DNA of 64,000 nt from Apteryx mantelli (GCF_036417845.1 NC_089982.1:67407684-67471683), one strand, 5' to 3'; counted from the first letter of the stretch, positions 12,707-26,692 are shown. The notes: a model not told the origin generated them from the sequence alone. Numbers and translations: made by a program.

Positions 12707-15700
12707 CATGTTTTTTCATCCATTTTTTCTGGAAGAGCAGAAAGTCCATCTCCATCTGATCAAATTCCTGGGACTAGTATCTCTCCCTAAAAAGAGCAAA
12801 GGAGTAGCATTTACCCATCTAGCTAGAAAGGAGTGGTGAGAGATGACAGTGATTTGGGCGAGCAGAACCAAGGAACAGAGGGAGCCAATGGCACTGTGGT
12901 TGAATGCCACCATTTTTACATGAGTCTCCAGGTGACAATTTCCCATTCAGTAGTGCTAAATATGAACTCATGCACTGGGCAGTTCTGTAATCACAATTTT
13001 TTTTTTTTTTAGAAAGACCACCCTTCCACACCAGACATCCTGTCACCTAGATCTTGAAAAGATTCAATCCCTTCTAATAGAGCTGATGCATGTTTTCTGT
13101 ACAGCCTCTGGCAAAATCTGACTTGCAGTCAGGATCTGGTTCATATATTGCCACTAGTTGCCCTAAGGACCTTTCTACCTATAGGTCACCAGCTGAAAAC
13201 AGCTCAACTGAACAGCAATTCAAATTTGTTCCTTTCATCTCTAAGAGCTTCTTTGCAAAGGGACTAACATAGGGATAGTTACATTGAACACACTGGAAGC
13301 AGATTAAAATAGGAATTAGAAAAGGACTCACATGAGCTACAACAAATGTTTTATACTTGGAAGTACTGTGGAAGAGCTGTTCCTTCTTTAAGCCATTAGA
13401 CTCATTCATGGAACCTTGTATTTGAAAAGTTTCTGCTCCTAAATCATGTTATTATTGTACTATGGACTAATTGGTAGGCTCATCAAAGAGGCTGAAAATT
13501 GCATGAGCCTTGGAGACTGAACCAGCTATCCCCAGGAGACATATCCTTTTCAGACTAGGGTGGGGTCATACAGTTATGTCTGTAGGAAGCTTTTCTTGTA
13601 GCTAAGCAGGATTTCATTCAAAAGAGCTATTAATCTAATACTTCTAATTGATACCAATTTCTTTTTTAAACTGATGTTTGTAATTATTCTCATATATGCA
13701 AAATAGCCTATTTACATAATATGACAGACATGGAGCTACACTAAACCCAGTCATTTGAGGTTCTACATCTTCTTTCTCTGACCCACTTTCTCTTCTTTAA
13801 TGTCTCTTTTGTCTCTTTTTGTCCTTTTCCACTCTCTTGTTTTACTTCATAGAGAAACTCTTCTCCCTTATTCTTTTCTTACTCCTCTTTTTTTTTTAAT
13901 CTACTCCTTAGTTATTTCTTCATTTTTTCCAAATTCATCATCTTCTTCCATGAGGCAAATTATCTCCAGAAGTCTTGTAATTTTGGGTGGCCTACCTACT
14001 AGTTGACATTTGCTTTGATAGAAGGACCGGGTGAAATTCCTGATTTACTATTATAGTAGATTTAACTATGAAACTATATCGGATCCCACAGAAGAGCGTT
14101 TCTTCGTTGATGGCTGTACACCAGTCCCCAGATGTTCAGTAGTATGATAGGGGAACCATGTTTTAGGAATAAATGTTAGTAGGCTCTTTAGGCCTTAGGT
14201 TTTTCTTTAGTAAGATGATGTAAATTAACCCTAGAAACTATTGCAGATTAAAATATGGTAAGTGACTAGGTCTCATCCTGGCTCCACAGTGCAGCACCCT
14301 CAGGACTCCTTGTCTCCAGGACATCCATTCTAAGCCACCCACTCCTAAAGGCAAGTAGGCACCAGCCTACAAATCTCCCTGTCACCTTTGTCTTTGTGTC
14401 CATCACTAGACATAATGTTTAGGCTCATTTGACTGCCCTTCATGCCCAGACCATCAGCAGTTACCGCTGTGCATCCTTCCTGTCTGCTGCTTGGTCCTTC
14501 ACCCCAGGTATCCGGCTGGCCAGCTGGTTTGCTGCTCTCATTGCTGCACACTCTGTGACACTGCAGAACTCAGGTCCTTCTCAGTTCATGTTTTCTTCCT
14601 CTTTTCCCTTCTTTTTTCGACTCCCCCTAGCTGAATGTGGAAGTCTATGTCAGTACAGTGCTGACACGAGCCAGTAAAATACTACAAAAAAGCCAGAGCT
14701 TCTCCAGACCTGTATAGTACTGAAGACTAGCTACTGTGTGTGGTCTGATGAAGGAAGAAGTGACATGTAATACCGTTACAAACACTGAGACTTAACCACT
14801 TTGTGAACTTTATATTTTACCAGATCAATGAGGAAAGTCACTGCATAGTTATGTGAGTTACTAGTTTTCTGCATGAATGTCTTGATCTAACTTATACTGG
14901 GCGAATGTGGTCTCTCTCTACAGGAGGACCTTACTCTGGCTTTCTAATAAGAACAAACAGGCAGACTCTGCAGAGATACTGACATTCTTCCATGCCTATG
15001 GCTGATGTGTAGCAATGGTTTTCATTGAATGGGCTGGAGGTCAGACAAACTATGAACAGTTAAGAAGTGGAAAGATTCCTAGAAAGAAAGAAGAAACTCC
15101 TCAGCCTGGCCTGAGAAAGGCAGTGAGCTGTGATTGGGAGAAGCTCTGTGGAAGAGTTTACAAGGACCTGGTCTCACCAGAGAGGGTAAGGCGGTGCATT
15201 TTATTGACATATAGTCATGTTTTCTCTGAGCTACTTTTGTTCTAAACAAAAATTAGTTTGCTTTAACAATGCTAGTTGGCCACCACATGCTGTTGTCATA
15301 GCTCTGGCAAGAGTAAAGATGTAGCCACTGAGTTGAGACAATAAGAGCTAATATATGGAAATTTCTATCAGAGACTGTTCTGAGAGAGAAAACTGTTTGA
15401 CTTCAAGTCACAGGGAGAGAGATCTGAAAAGAGGCTGCATGCAATGAGATCATCCCTCAGCTGTGGCATGCCTAAAGTTAAAAAAACAACCTTCTATTTT
15501 TGTAAAATTTTCTGCAGCATCTGAGGAGTTATTTTAGCAACTGAAAAGTACTTCTTTACCACCTAGATGACTTAAAACTTGGTAAACAGGTTTTCTTGAA
15601 CTTTCTAATTAAATTAGTTTTGAGTAGAACACAAGCACCATAAATTCCAGCTCTAAAGGTCATGTTTTGGAAACATTATAAGCCACTTACAAGAGAAACT

Positions 15701-16250
15701 TAGAAGGAGAATGCTTTCTCAGCCTTTATGACTGCCCTGCAACACTGTGATAGCACTAGGGTGGCAATATTACTGTAATTAAATATCCCTTGCAGCAGCC
15801 TGGAAAAGCGGAAACACTCTGGTCATCTAAGATGTGTAGTTATGGAGCAACAGGCTTGGGATTGAGATGTGTGTAAGGATTAGCTCTTCCTCAGTCATTG
15901 TAATGTGACAACATCAACTTCCACATATATACCTCAGCCAAAGAGCTTGTGTTGATAAAATGATTCAATTTATATATTTTATCTGTCAAAACTGTTGTAC
16001 TTACAGAAGGGGGAATTCTTAAAGCTGTCTCTTACGGAATCCATTAGATTTAGCTTTAAGCATTTAGCAATTGCCCCCCTCCTCACTCTTCTGTGATTAC
16101 ATTTTCAAGGCTAGGAAGAGCAGAATGGGATGTGTGTCTGTGCCATAGCCATGACTGCAGGTAGAGTTGCAGTTACAATCCACACACAGCAAGGACACAC
16201 GGAGGCCTCCCACCCAGGAGGAGCAGAGTGGCTGTAGAGCATTGGCAGGC

Positions 16251-16301
16251 CAGTAACACCTGAAACTGTCACAGCTAAGTCCTCCAGAGCCTGTCTGTCA
16301 G
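16251..16301 (+). repeat. Unassigned dispersed repeat, copy A
   Basis: These 51 bases align by eye with 28,336-28,385 at about 40 of 51 positions with one gap. The shared blocks (CAGTAA, CTGAAACTGT, CTAA, CCAGA, TCTGTCAG) lie in the same order. Similarity fades outside this core, so the true ends are unknown. The family was not recognised. Confidence 0.45.
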
Positions 16302-18060
16302 GGTCTCACCACCACAGTCAGTTCCCTTCAGAGAACACAGCTACTGCTCTCTGTCTCATTAGCTACAGGTTCTTAGGTACGAGTCTGAGAGCAATATGTA
16401 CATATGCAATATGAGCTTTAGTGCTCTCTAAAAATTATTTAGTGACAAAAGGTAGGATAAAGTTTGGAAATTGGTCTCTGATAAGTGACAATTTTATTCC
16501 CTAAGAATAAATTTTTATAGGCAGTCAAAATCACTATAATTAAAAATATAGGAATAACACAGTTTCTTCAGTATTAAAAAAAAATACTGTATTAGCTAAG
16601 GAATAAGTCAAGGGAGTCAACAAGACACATTTTTCTCCTTCAAGTTCACCTGGAATTCATGGCTGATGCTAGACTTGTGCATCTACTATGATGTGCATGA
16701 CTGCATCCAGGGTGGCTTTTTTATATCTCTGTCAAACAGCCACTTTTTTGGCTGATAGCAGGGACTGAATAAGAACCAAAACTGGAAAAAGCTGCATAAC
16801 TTGCACAGCAAACTATGAAAGTAAAAGGTATAAGACTACTATGTCCTCTGTAGAGGGAACATAGAAACACATTTAGAAAAGTGGTTTTTCAGCATTTCCT
16901 TAAGACAAAGTTCACTGTATGTATCTCCATCCCACAGCAGCCTAAATCTTCTAGGAATATTTGCTTCTGTGGTATCTCCCTTCTTAACCAATGCTGGAGG
17001 TTTGCACTGTCGCTAGTAGAAGTTTTTAAATCTTAAGCTAACAAGTGAGGCTAAAATGTCTAGTTGAGAACTACCACAGACATTCATCCTCTATGGTTTG
17101 GGCATGGAGGACAATGCATAATTCATGCAGTCCAGTGAGTAATACTTGCATTCACTAGCTATATTGCATTTTATGCCTTGTATTATACTATGGTTCCAAA
17201 TATAAAGTACAAAGAGTAGGGTTATACTCATGTATTCAGTTTATTTCTATGTGTTCTAAAAATTAGCATTTGTTGGATTGTTTACAGCTTACGTGTACAC
17301 TTAATATACTGAACTATTTTGTGTCATTTAAGTTGCAAACTCCAATACAGTATTTCTACATGCTGTAGAACTGTAGAAAATTTCTTCATACCCTCCCCCC
17401 ACTACATACTCATACTTCTTATATCTGCCAGATGGTGTGGAGCAAATTATTCTAAGACCATGTGAATTTTAAGCAGATGAATATAACAGTCTGCAAGGCA
17501 CTTTGCCTCCTTTATCACTGACTGTAGTGCTGGCCTGTTTGATCACACCCCAGAACAAACAAATCTCATTAATCAGTGTTTTCCTTTTTTTGCCTGTGGC
17601 TGCTCTTTCTTTTCTACTCACTTTTGGAGAAATTCTTTAGGAAGTCCCGGTTTCTAGAGGGAGACAATATTTTTGTTTATTTGGTGCTTTATTTTAAGAT
17701 GAATTTAGCTTTAATGGAAAGTACCAGCTTGCTAAAGCTGAGAAATAGTGCCATAAATTAAACTGGGCATCTATTAAACTGGCCTGGGCATCTATGGTGT
17801 AAGTTATCCATTAGTAACCTACAATTTACATCCCTATAGTTGAAAGAGTAATGTGATTTAAAATCCATGTACCCTATAATTACTAGGACTCTTTTTGAAA
17901 CTGTCATTGAATCTTCTGAAATATGCAATTCTGATACAGTTACCTGTCCTCAAATGTCAGCGACATCAGCCAAACAATAATTTGATAATGTCTTTTCATA
18001 CACTCTGCTATAGCTGAACTGGTCTTGAAGCATTCCTAACTTTCTGTTGTACTTTCAATT

Positions 18061-18710
18061 CACAGAGTCGTAAAAATATTGGTTGGAAAGGACCTCTGAA
18101 GATCACCTGTTCTGACCTTGCACTCACAGTGGGAATATTGCCAGTGCTTGATCAGGTCAGTTGCGGCTTATCCACGTGAGTCTTGAAAATCCCCGAGGAT
18201 GGAGATCCCGCAGCCTCCCTGGGAAAACAGTGGCCTGAACCTGCTCCAGTGCTGCCCTGCCCTCCTAGTGAAAAAGTTTTTCCCAGTGTCCACCTCTCTA
18301 ACTGCAAATTGCGTCCATTGCGCCTTGCTACATTGTCTGTCACTGCTGAGAAGAGTTTGGCTTTGTCATCTTTGTGACTCCCTTTCAAGCAGTTGTAGGC
18401 TGAAAATAGATCACCCCTTAGCTCTTCTTTGCCAGACTGAAGAAGCCCAGCTCCCTCAACTGCTCCTCATTCCTCCTTGATGGTCAATGACCAGCCACTC
18501 CTCATTGATGCCCCTGACTGTCTTAGTGGCCCTTGGACAGACTCTCTCCAGTTTCTCCACATCCCCTTTGAACTATGGGCTCCAAAGCTGGACACAGATT
18601 CCATATGTGCCCTCACCAGTGTACCTCACTGACAGTGTCTGAATGCATCATCCTCTTGAGTGCTGCCTTAAGAAAACAGGTACTATTTAATACTGTTGGC
18701 TACTGAGTTC
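18061..18710 (-). mobile_element. Decayed CR1 LINE 3' end, antisense
   Basis: Read on the plus strand, this matches the reverse complement of a chicken-repeat-1 3' end. Landmarks in the expected order include 'ttggttggaaaggacctct', 'gatcacctgttctgacc', 'ctccctgggaaaacagt', 'cctgctccagtgctgccc', 'aaaaagtttttcccagt', 'ttgcgtccattgcgcctt', 'agactgaagaagcccagct', 'ctctccagtttctcc', 'aaagctggacacagattcc' and 'ccctcaccagtg'. Only the 3' untranslated region and the extreme end of ORF2 are represented, as in most 5'-truncated CR1 copies. Many substitutions and broken frames show that it is old and inactive. The right-hand boundary is approximate. CR1 is the dominant retroelement of birds and other sauropsids, so this is the main clue to the organism. 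Confidence 0.9.
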
Positions 18711-19596
18711 TTGAGGTAGTTTTTCTGTACTGGGACCTTGAACCATTAAGACCTATGGTTCTTACAGAACTACTGTGGAATACACACCTCTTGGTACAAT
18801 ATTGGCCTTGATTCTTGATTGTACTGCTGCTGCTTACAGGTTACAGGAAGGTCATTCCTATAAGAAGTTTTTTTGGTAGCATTAGTATATTGTGTCCACT
18901 CCTCCTCCAGCTGACTAGGTTAAGAAAAGAAGGTAACCAGGTCATCCTTGCAGGCCAAGGCACCATCACTTGAACACATTTCAAATAAATTTAAAGCAAA
19001 AATGTAGTCATTTGCTCTGTTGTTTTCCCTAATAAGCTCTTTAATGGGGAGGGAGAATGTCTGGAGGTTTGGGGTTTTTCTGCAGGGAGGAGTTGTAATG
19101 CTAGTTTCAAGGGCTAAATTTAATCACGTGGCAATTTTTGTTGTGATAAATAAAAGCGGTTTTGGAAGACTGCAAATTTTGCAAGATATATAATTGTTGA
19201 TCAGATTTCTATGTAAAATTCTGCTGGATAAGTCTTGGCTCTTTACACAGAAAAATTTAGTACATACATATTTGTCATGTTCTCCATATTTTCTTTTCTA
19301 ATGCCTTCTAGCCTATGCTGGGGACCTACTTAAGATCACTGTTCTGGTAGATCACAGCTGCAGATAAACAGATGGGAGTTTTTTGTAATATCTTATAAGC
19401 TTTACAAGATCATTTCTCTACCTCCATATTTGGTAAAAATGATAGATTCGGGTTTGGAGAGAGTATTTTTGGAAGGCCTAACATAATACTGCTTTTCCAC
19501 ATTCCTTACTTCTACATTACAGCTTACTTTGTGCTGATGCCCACACAGCTTTTTCATGATACAAAGATAATTAAGGTTGTTGAGTGGCTGACTCTG

Positions 19597-19760
19597 TAAT
19601 GGACAGAGCACAGTGGATAGTGAACTGATGCTCATGTTCACTCACTCTGAGTAATCTGGACAAATCTTTTGATTCTGTCTACCTCAGTTTCCCTTTTCAT
19701 AAAATGGACAGACAGAGTTCTCCAAGTCCTCTGCAGGTGCATATAATACATTGTAAATGT
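19597..19760 (+). repeat. MIR-like SINE relic
   Basis: The run 'ctacctcagtttccc' followed by 'tcataaaatgg' is the hallmark of MIR-type SINEs ('cctcagtttcc...tctgtaaaatgg'). It is preceded by 'gacaaatctttt', which corresponds to the usual 'ggcaagtcactt'. The remainder is very diverged, so both ends are estimates. MIR-related elements predate the amniote radiation and are inactive here. Confidence 0.55.
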
Positions 19761-20866
19761 CAGTAGCAGGGTTTCTGACTTGCATGTATGCACTGGGTCC
19801 AGCATCCCTGTTGATTTTTATGTTTCCAAAGGCTTATAATCTCTTTCACGCTTTCCCCAGCTCAGGACTGGGAAAACCTCCAGATACCAATTTAGTTTGT
19901 TTCCAGTGGGACCCCAAATGTATTTGAAAAGAGAGATCATATAAATTTTCCATTGGTAGGCTATCACCTGAGCAAAATATCCCCTATCCCATGATTCAGA
20001 AAAAACAATTGGATTGCTGGGAAGGAAGAGAAGAAAGTCACGAAAATAAAAGTTTAATCTACCTATATTCAATACTGCAAAAACTTCAGAGTAACTATAC
20101 ACATTCCTGTGCACATTTCAGTAAAGACTTTTTTTTTTAAAGCATATTTTAATGGCCTGGCTCATAGAGGTCACCACTGTATCATTTTAAGCATTTATTT
20201 AGCAATGTACATTGCAAGAAGGTTCTACTGATAGATAACTTCTTTAACCTGTGATATATTTCAGGAAGTTCAGTCAAATGCATTCAAAAGAGCATGCATG
20301 AGGGATTGGGAGATCTCCTCATAGACTCTGTGATAAAGTCTTTTCTCTTAACCACTGCCAAATTGGCAGCATCACTTGGCCAGGTAATGTGTATTCAGAA
20401 CATGTATTAGAAATGATTAGAGTTTAATTTAGAAAAAAATATCCTCAGTGTGAGCTAAGCACACTGTTGTGCTTTTTGAGTTGTATCATTTAAAGTGATG
20501 GTGCATTGGCATTTATCTTTAGATGACTGTCAGCTCAAGTAGGTGTCTCTTGCTTTCTTTCTCCTGTGACAGTATAAGGGATCTAGGTCACAATGGGTTC
20601 TAGGTAAAGCTTTCAGGCAGCCTTAAATTTGTTAATATTGACCATAATTAGCTCCCCCAAATCTTAATGCTTTTAACCTAAGCCTTCCCTTGAGATGAGC
20701 TCCTTTCCAGGGTTTTCCTAAAAGTTTCTCTGCATCAGAGAAACGCTGAAACTTTTTGTTCTCCTGTGTTGGAACTATTTAGAATGTCCAAGTTGACATG
20801 AAGAAAAGTGCTATGTTCCCAACAATTCATTACGCAGGAATCTAAGTTTCCCCTCCCAGGTAATTC

Positions 20867-20948
20867 TTTTTCCCCTCCCCTCCCCTCCCCTCTCCTCTCC
20901 TCCCCTCCCCTCCCCACCCCTCCCCTCTCGTCTCCTCTCCTCTCCTTT
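20867..20948 (+). repeat. Polypyrimidine tract (CCCCT/CTCCT)n
   Basis: About 82 bases are pyrimidine except for one A (20,916) and one G (20,930). They are built from CCCCT and CTCCT units, so the minus strand carries many G-runs of four. Such mirror-like purine/pyrimidine tracts can form triplex DNA, and the G-rich strand can form G-quadruplexes. The arginine/glutamate-rich frame read from the minus strand is a by-product. Confidence 0.9.
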
Positions 20949-23900
20949 CACCAGCTACTTGGTGCATTTATTCTCCCAGAACAGGAGACTCCAACAGATG
21001 TAACTATTGGTCAAAATGATTGATTGAGACATGCTCATCTATGTACGTGGAAGGCTATTTATTTAATGTATTGACTGCTCCCTGTTACTTTTTCAACCAT
21101 TTGTCAAGAATTTCTGGACTTCCACAATAACTCCAGCTAACAGAAGTCTGGAAAACACAGGAAAAATATCCACTGCACATGAGCAGATCAACTTTGTAGC
21201 ATGTGCACAGTGAGACTGATGCATCTGAGATATGTCAGACTTCCTGCACATAATGTGTGCATATTTCTATATGGGAAGACCTAGTCAGGAATGTGGAACC
21301 CACAGTGGTGCGAGGGAGTTCTAATATTGAAGATACGAGAACACTATAATAATGGACAAAGAAGCATTTCTTTATCTCCTCTTCAAAATTAAAAGCCCTT
21401 GTTAAAATTTCAGTGCAGCCCGCGTTTATGGGGCTGCTGGCAATACCAGTAGATCTATCTGAATCAACATGAAAGTTGATGAAAGGAAACAAAAATACAA
21501 TGAAGTTGTTGAGTGCTGACATTCACGTATGGTACACAGTGCACTGAGAATGGGACAGCTAGGAGGAGGCACTGAGTGGCATCTGTGCAGATTGGGATGT
21601 ATTGTCTCACAGGTGTCTTGAAAGAAAAGACAAGGAAATTAAACTCAGAACACCACATTCACTGAACAACAGCAAGGACAGAATTTAGGCTAATGTCTAG
21701 TTCTGATTTTGATTCAACCTACAGTAATTAGATATATGCAGGATTTAACACCGTAAGAATTCTTCTCTTCCTGTTTCTTCTTTCTTTCTTATTCTCACCT
21801 GCCTCAATAACAAAGTCACAGTTGCATTCTATATAGCATCTGAACTCTTCTCCTGGGACATCTGTGACTTTGTACCTAGAACATATGGCCACTTGACTGT
21901 TCCCTGACCAAAGTTTCATGTGCAGCCCTCTCTCTTAATTTGTTTTATTTCTTCCTTTCCTTCTGTTTTACTCTTTTTCCTCTGATGAAATATTCTCTCT
22001 CTGTTTCTCCTTTGTGGTATAGAGTTAATTTCTCAACATGGATAACTTGCAAATTATTTGCAAACTTGCAAATCAGAAGTAAATGTTGGTGTGTAGGAGT
22101 ACATATATAGCCTGTACATGTATTCAGGATGGATGGAGACTGCTGAGGACCCAGTTACATGCAACAGCAACACTTTGGCATGGCTATGTAGTCATCAGCT
22201 GTACATATTTTAGAACACTAGGATAAAGGGGGGAATAATGGATAAGAGAGAAGATAACAGTCTGAGGTTTGCAATTTCATATCAGTGTGGTGGTGAAGAG
22301 ATGCAGGCTTGCATCCTGAATGTTTGGGGTTTTTCTTAAGCCAAAAGGTGATCCCTTCCTTTTCTTTCAGTGATTTGTCTTTCAGTTTTACTTCCTGTGA
22401 CTCTTCCATCCTCACTTCAGAACAATATCCCCTTTGAAAGTCTGAGAAGAAGCTCTGTTCAGAAGGCTGGATTTTTCTTCATCTTTCATTTTTCTGTTTC
22501 TCTTTCTCATCCTCTTGTAACTGTCAGCTCCTGTGCTCTTCTGTTCCTGCACCACTATTGCTTTTTCCCTTGGCATTCTCATCTTTTATACACCCTGCTC
22601 TTTTTCCTTCCCCACAAAGGGAGCACAATGTTGGAGCTGAGATAAATCTCAAGAAGCAGTGTTCCTCCAGGGAGCACCCGGGCCATAGGTATGAGCAGAA
22701 CTGGATGATTTTGCAAATGCATGATTGTTAGGACAGAATATATTTTTAAAGCTTCATGCTGAAATAAATTAGCATTTTTCATACTGACCCTGTGAAACAG
22801 AACACATTTCAGAAAAATCAAGTCAGCAGATCTATTTGAAAGCACTGACACTGGTCTCAATCTTAACCATCATGGAGCTGGTATAGAAAAGTGATTTGTT
22901 GTTAAGATATGACAAAGCAGATTATGAACATATCTATTAGCTATTTCTCAGTATTAACTACTGAAAACATTTTAATTCAATAGTATTAATCACCATGGCA
23001 TTAGCCAGTGGTGGCATTTAGTCTCAATTAGAATAGAGATGGGAGGCACTGTAGTTATAAATAAAGCTACCATAGACCATCTGCAAAATCTGCACCAGTT
23101 ATTGTTCAATGCTGTTTTTAAAGCACAAAGCAGAAAACCTCTCCTAGATCCATCCTGGGGATTTTAAGACATTATTACCTTTAACTTCCTAGCAATGTCC
23201 CTCTGCTGGACTATCCTAATCCTCCCAACAAAGCAATTTATGTGTGCTCCCTAACTCATTTCTGTCCAAATGAGAAAGGTTAACTTAAAACAGTTTAAAT
23301 ATCAGCTCTTTGTTAATGTGTTTTATTTGACAAAGGTAGATCAAGAGAGCTTATAAAAACTACACCTATGGGAGAACTTTAGGGTTATAGGATGTGTAAG
23401 AGGGATATTAGAACTGCCTGTTGTATAAATGTCTGTCAATAGACAGGCAACAGCAGAGCTGCCCATATCTTTTTCCAGTTATTTTAGATTTTCCATTTTC
23501 TTTAAGTGTCCAAATAAATCCACTATTAAAAAAATGAGCATGTAAGAATCTCATTTGACATATCCTCCACAAGGTCCATGGTGTTTCAGCCAGATTTTCC
23601 AACTTTACTGTTCCTGCAGATCAACATGTTTTGTTACAGCTAATATTTTTCAGAGAATATTTGTACTGAAGATTCAGTTCTTACCCTATCCCTCTCCCAC
23701 AGATGATGCTGAGCATCATTCCCCCCCCCTTTTTTTTACATTAAAGGAAATTCTCTGAGATTCTCCACTATAAAATTGCTAATAAAAGATATTAATTAAT
23801 TTCCACTAGAATCTAGGGAAAAATAAACCTAATGTCAAATATCTGCATATTTCTGCACCAATGCTGAATAAATAGATTTCTAAGAATAGCTACTATTATT

Positions 23901-24017
23901 CATGTACACGTATCCAAAATCAACCAGAATGTCACCTAAATGTAGAATCAGTCAACTAGTATGGAAAAAGACATATAGAAAAAAATAGCTTTTACAAGAA
24001 AAAATGTAATTCTTTGG

Positions 24018-24090
24018 TCCTGATCCTCCAAAGATATATTCAAGTGCTGAACTTTATTCACTGTGAGCAGCGTCAGGCTGTTAAGTGACA
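24018..24090 (+). repeat. Ancient repeat relic, related to the 28.95-kb copy
   Basis: The phrase 'ggtcctgatcctccaaaga' followed by 'caagtgctgaactttattcac' and 'gtgagcag' has the same order as the left half of the relic at 28,948 ('gtgatcctgtaaacactta', 'catgcttaattttgc'). Both recall a sauropsid repeat consensus. Boundaries are approximate. Confidence 0.4.
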
Positions 24091-25342
24091 TGGATTTTTT
24101 TCAGGGGAACTGGCAGCTGACGCAGTGTCCCGTCTCCGGTTGCTTGTCCATGCCCCTCTGCTGCTCCACCTGTTGTCCTTATTAGGAAACCAAACAAGCT
24201 AAGAAACTGTTTTTACGTTGCTGTGGCTAGGCTATTTTTTAGCCATATCAGTTTCACAGCCTGATGCACTGCATGACCATGCCACAACAAGGGACAGGGT
24301 ACTGCAGAAACGGGAATAAGCAGTCAGGATTGGGAAGGTCAGGGGCTGCTTAGATAGTGCTGCAGCACAATGTCATACCCACAGCCTCATTTACTTCCAT
24401 GAAACTACTTGCTGCATATTAAAAATAACATACTACTGGGCCCTGTATTATATATTTCATACACCATTGCATAGACAGAAGTTACTTCAAAAAAAAGGTT
24501 GCTAAAATTGCAGAAGGAAGCACTCATTTACAAAGAACCTGTGGCAAACTTAATTCTGCCTCTCTTCTTATTATAATAGTTCTCTTATTACATACTCGTA
24601 GAAAACAGAAAGAACTTTAAACCAGAGTTGCTTTGTTTAGTCCCTGAAGGCTGTATATGACCTAAAAAAAGATGACTCCCAGCTGTATTCTTTTCTGGAG
24701 GCATCTCCTACAGCAAGGAAATGTTCACTCATATGGTACAAGATGGGGCACAAGGAAATATGAGGCCTGAAAGTGGGCTGCTGCCTTCTGAACAAGTTAT
24801 TTGAATTGCAGTCCAGGTCCAAGGAGTCTGAGCAAGATCCACTGCATCAAAAGCATGCTCCTCAACATCCTGCTTCTCAGTATGCTTCAGATCTGGGTAG
24901 AAAGCAAGCACTTACATGATAAACCCAACCTGCACATATATAGATCAGCTATCCTATCCATCTAGAGCAGGTCCAGTTATAAGACAAGGAAGAGGCTCGC
25001 CGTTACCAAAGGCAGAAGTTACACAGCCAACAAGGTCACCACTACGCTAAGTACAAAAAAGAGCCTCAGCCTGATGAGATAGTAGACAGTCCTTTCAATT
25101 AATCTAGATGTGGCTGATACGATTAAAAAAAAATGCTGTGAGTGCAGAGTTCCCCTTGTTTTCAGTTGAGAGACAGGTTGCTCAGCATCTCTACAAAGGA
25201 AGTCACTCACTGGAGTATTCTGTCAGTTCCTTTGTTTTTACAAGAAGGAGCAGCTTTAGCAGCACCCTGTGCTTTCCCTTTGGGAACAGCCTCACCAGTT
25301 ACAGAGAAGGATATGATTACAGGGTATACAGTGTAATCTAAT

Positions 25343-25359
25343 AACAACAACAACAACAA
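25343..25359 (+). repeat. (AAC)n microsatellite
   Basis: Nearly six copies of the AAC trinucleotide occur without interruption. Confidence 0.85.
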
Positions 25360-26660
25360 AAATCTTAGCCAAATGTCTGCTCTTAACGCCTTTAGGATTC
25401 TTCTACAGCTTTCAGATTATACTAAAATTATTATTATTCCTGGCCACATTGTAGAGATGACACATTAAAAAATAACCTCACTTCTACAAGGCTGGGCTTT
25501 ATAGTAATAGGGCATCAAAAAGAGGAGGTTACAATCCCTTTTGACACAGCTGTAGAAGTTTAAATCTGATTTCAGTGCTTTCATTGGCTGTGAAGACTGT
25601 TCTGCAAGGGGACTTTTAACACAGTTTGTTAGAAAAAACATTGATTGTCTCAGAGAAGAATAAGGAAGCTAATCTGTTGAAAAACTTGGCCCAACTGGGC
25701 AAGCTATAGAAGTTAATGTTTATGGTTTATTACATACTGTTTCTAGGTTATGATGGATTTTTATTCTGTATAATTCTCTACTGCTACTACCTTGTTATGT
25801 AGTCCAGGGCTTATTATGAATATAAGGACTACCCTTTAACACTTTGGACGTTGGTAGCCCATCAAGTAGAGGTTATTAAGTCACCTATTTCACACCTCAG
25901 GAGCTTTTGTGATCTTTACTTGTTGGAACTTTGCATATTCTATATAGGCAATAGAAACTAAGCCAATAATAAGCGTCTTCCACTTACACATATACTCAGT
26001 GTGAAGCTGTACCACTGGTAGATCCAGCATGCCTAACCTTAAGCATGAATATGAGTGTTTTATAGACTGTATTAAAAGAGAGGACTTTAAAAAAAGCCTG
26101 AAGCAGCTACCACAATAGTGAATAAAAGATGATTGTACTAAATACAAAAGGAATGAAAAGTATATACGAATGTAATACATTTTCCCCTCTGCTGACATGA
26201 AATACTTGCAAAGAAAAAGCAAGAAAGAATCAAACTTTCATAAAAGAAGTGCTAACTGAAAAACTCAAATTTACTCATATTCCATTATTCCAGCAGAAGA
26301 TCAAGCAACAAGCTTGAAATCCTGGTCTTCTCTGAATTTAAACAGTTCCCCCAAGAAATATGTATTGCTCCCTGACAGCACTTTATATCTAAGGAGCCTC
26401 TCCCAAGATTTCAGACTTGGCCCAGAAAGGAGTTAGGTTGTAAGGAGCTTAAAAGATAAACTGCCTTCACATGCAACAAATTAGCTATTGCTTCAGAGGT
26501 TTCCAAGCGTGGAAAGTATTAAAGCAATGTTACTTCAGCAATGAAGACCTAGAACTTACCAGAACAACATGTGAATTCAACGTATAATCAATGTAAATTA
26601 GATATATAATCTAGTTTACTCAGTGATGATATTTTGCATTTATGCCATCTCTTCAACTTA

Positions 26661-26692
26661 AATTCAGAGTACTTAAAATTCAAAGTACTTAA
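26661..26692 (+). repeat. 16-bp tandem duplication
   Basis: AATTCAGAGTACTTAA is followed directly by AATTCAAAGTACTTAA, which differs at one position. This is a small local duplication in otherwise unique sequence. Confidence 0.85.

Larger units (their letters stand above)
9851..18060. other. Intergenic DNA without supported genes
   Basis: This is mostly unique AT-rich sequence with short spurious frames. Apart from an AAAAC microsatellite (12,674-12,706), one copy of an unassigned dispersed repeat (16,251-16,301) and a 12-bp direct repeat near 17,763 and 17,784, I see no structured element. Confidence 0.5.

Noticed and set aside
18152..18480. Open frames of 64-93 codons on both strands
   Set aside because: They lie inside the decayed CR1 3' end and do not correspond to its ORF2 reading frame in any continuous way.
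20735..21023. Frames rich in Arg/Glu/Gly (minus strand) or Pro/Ser/Leu (plus strand)
   Set aside because: They are translations of the CCCCT simple tract.
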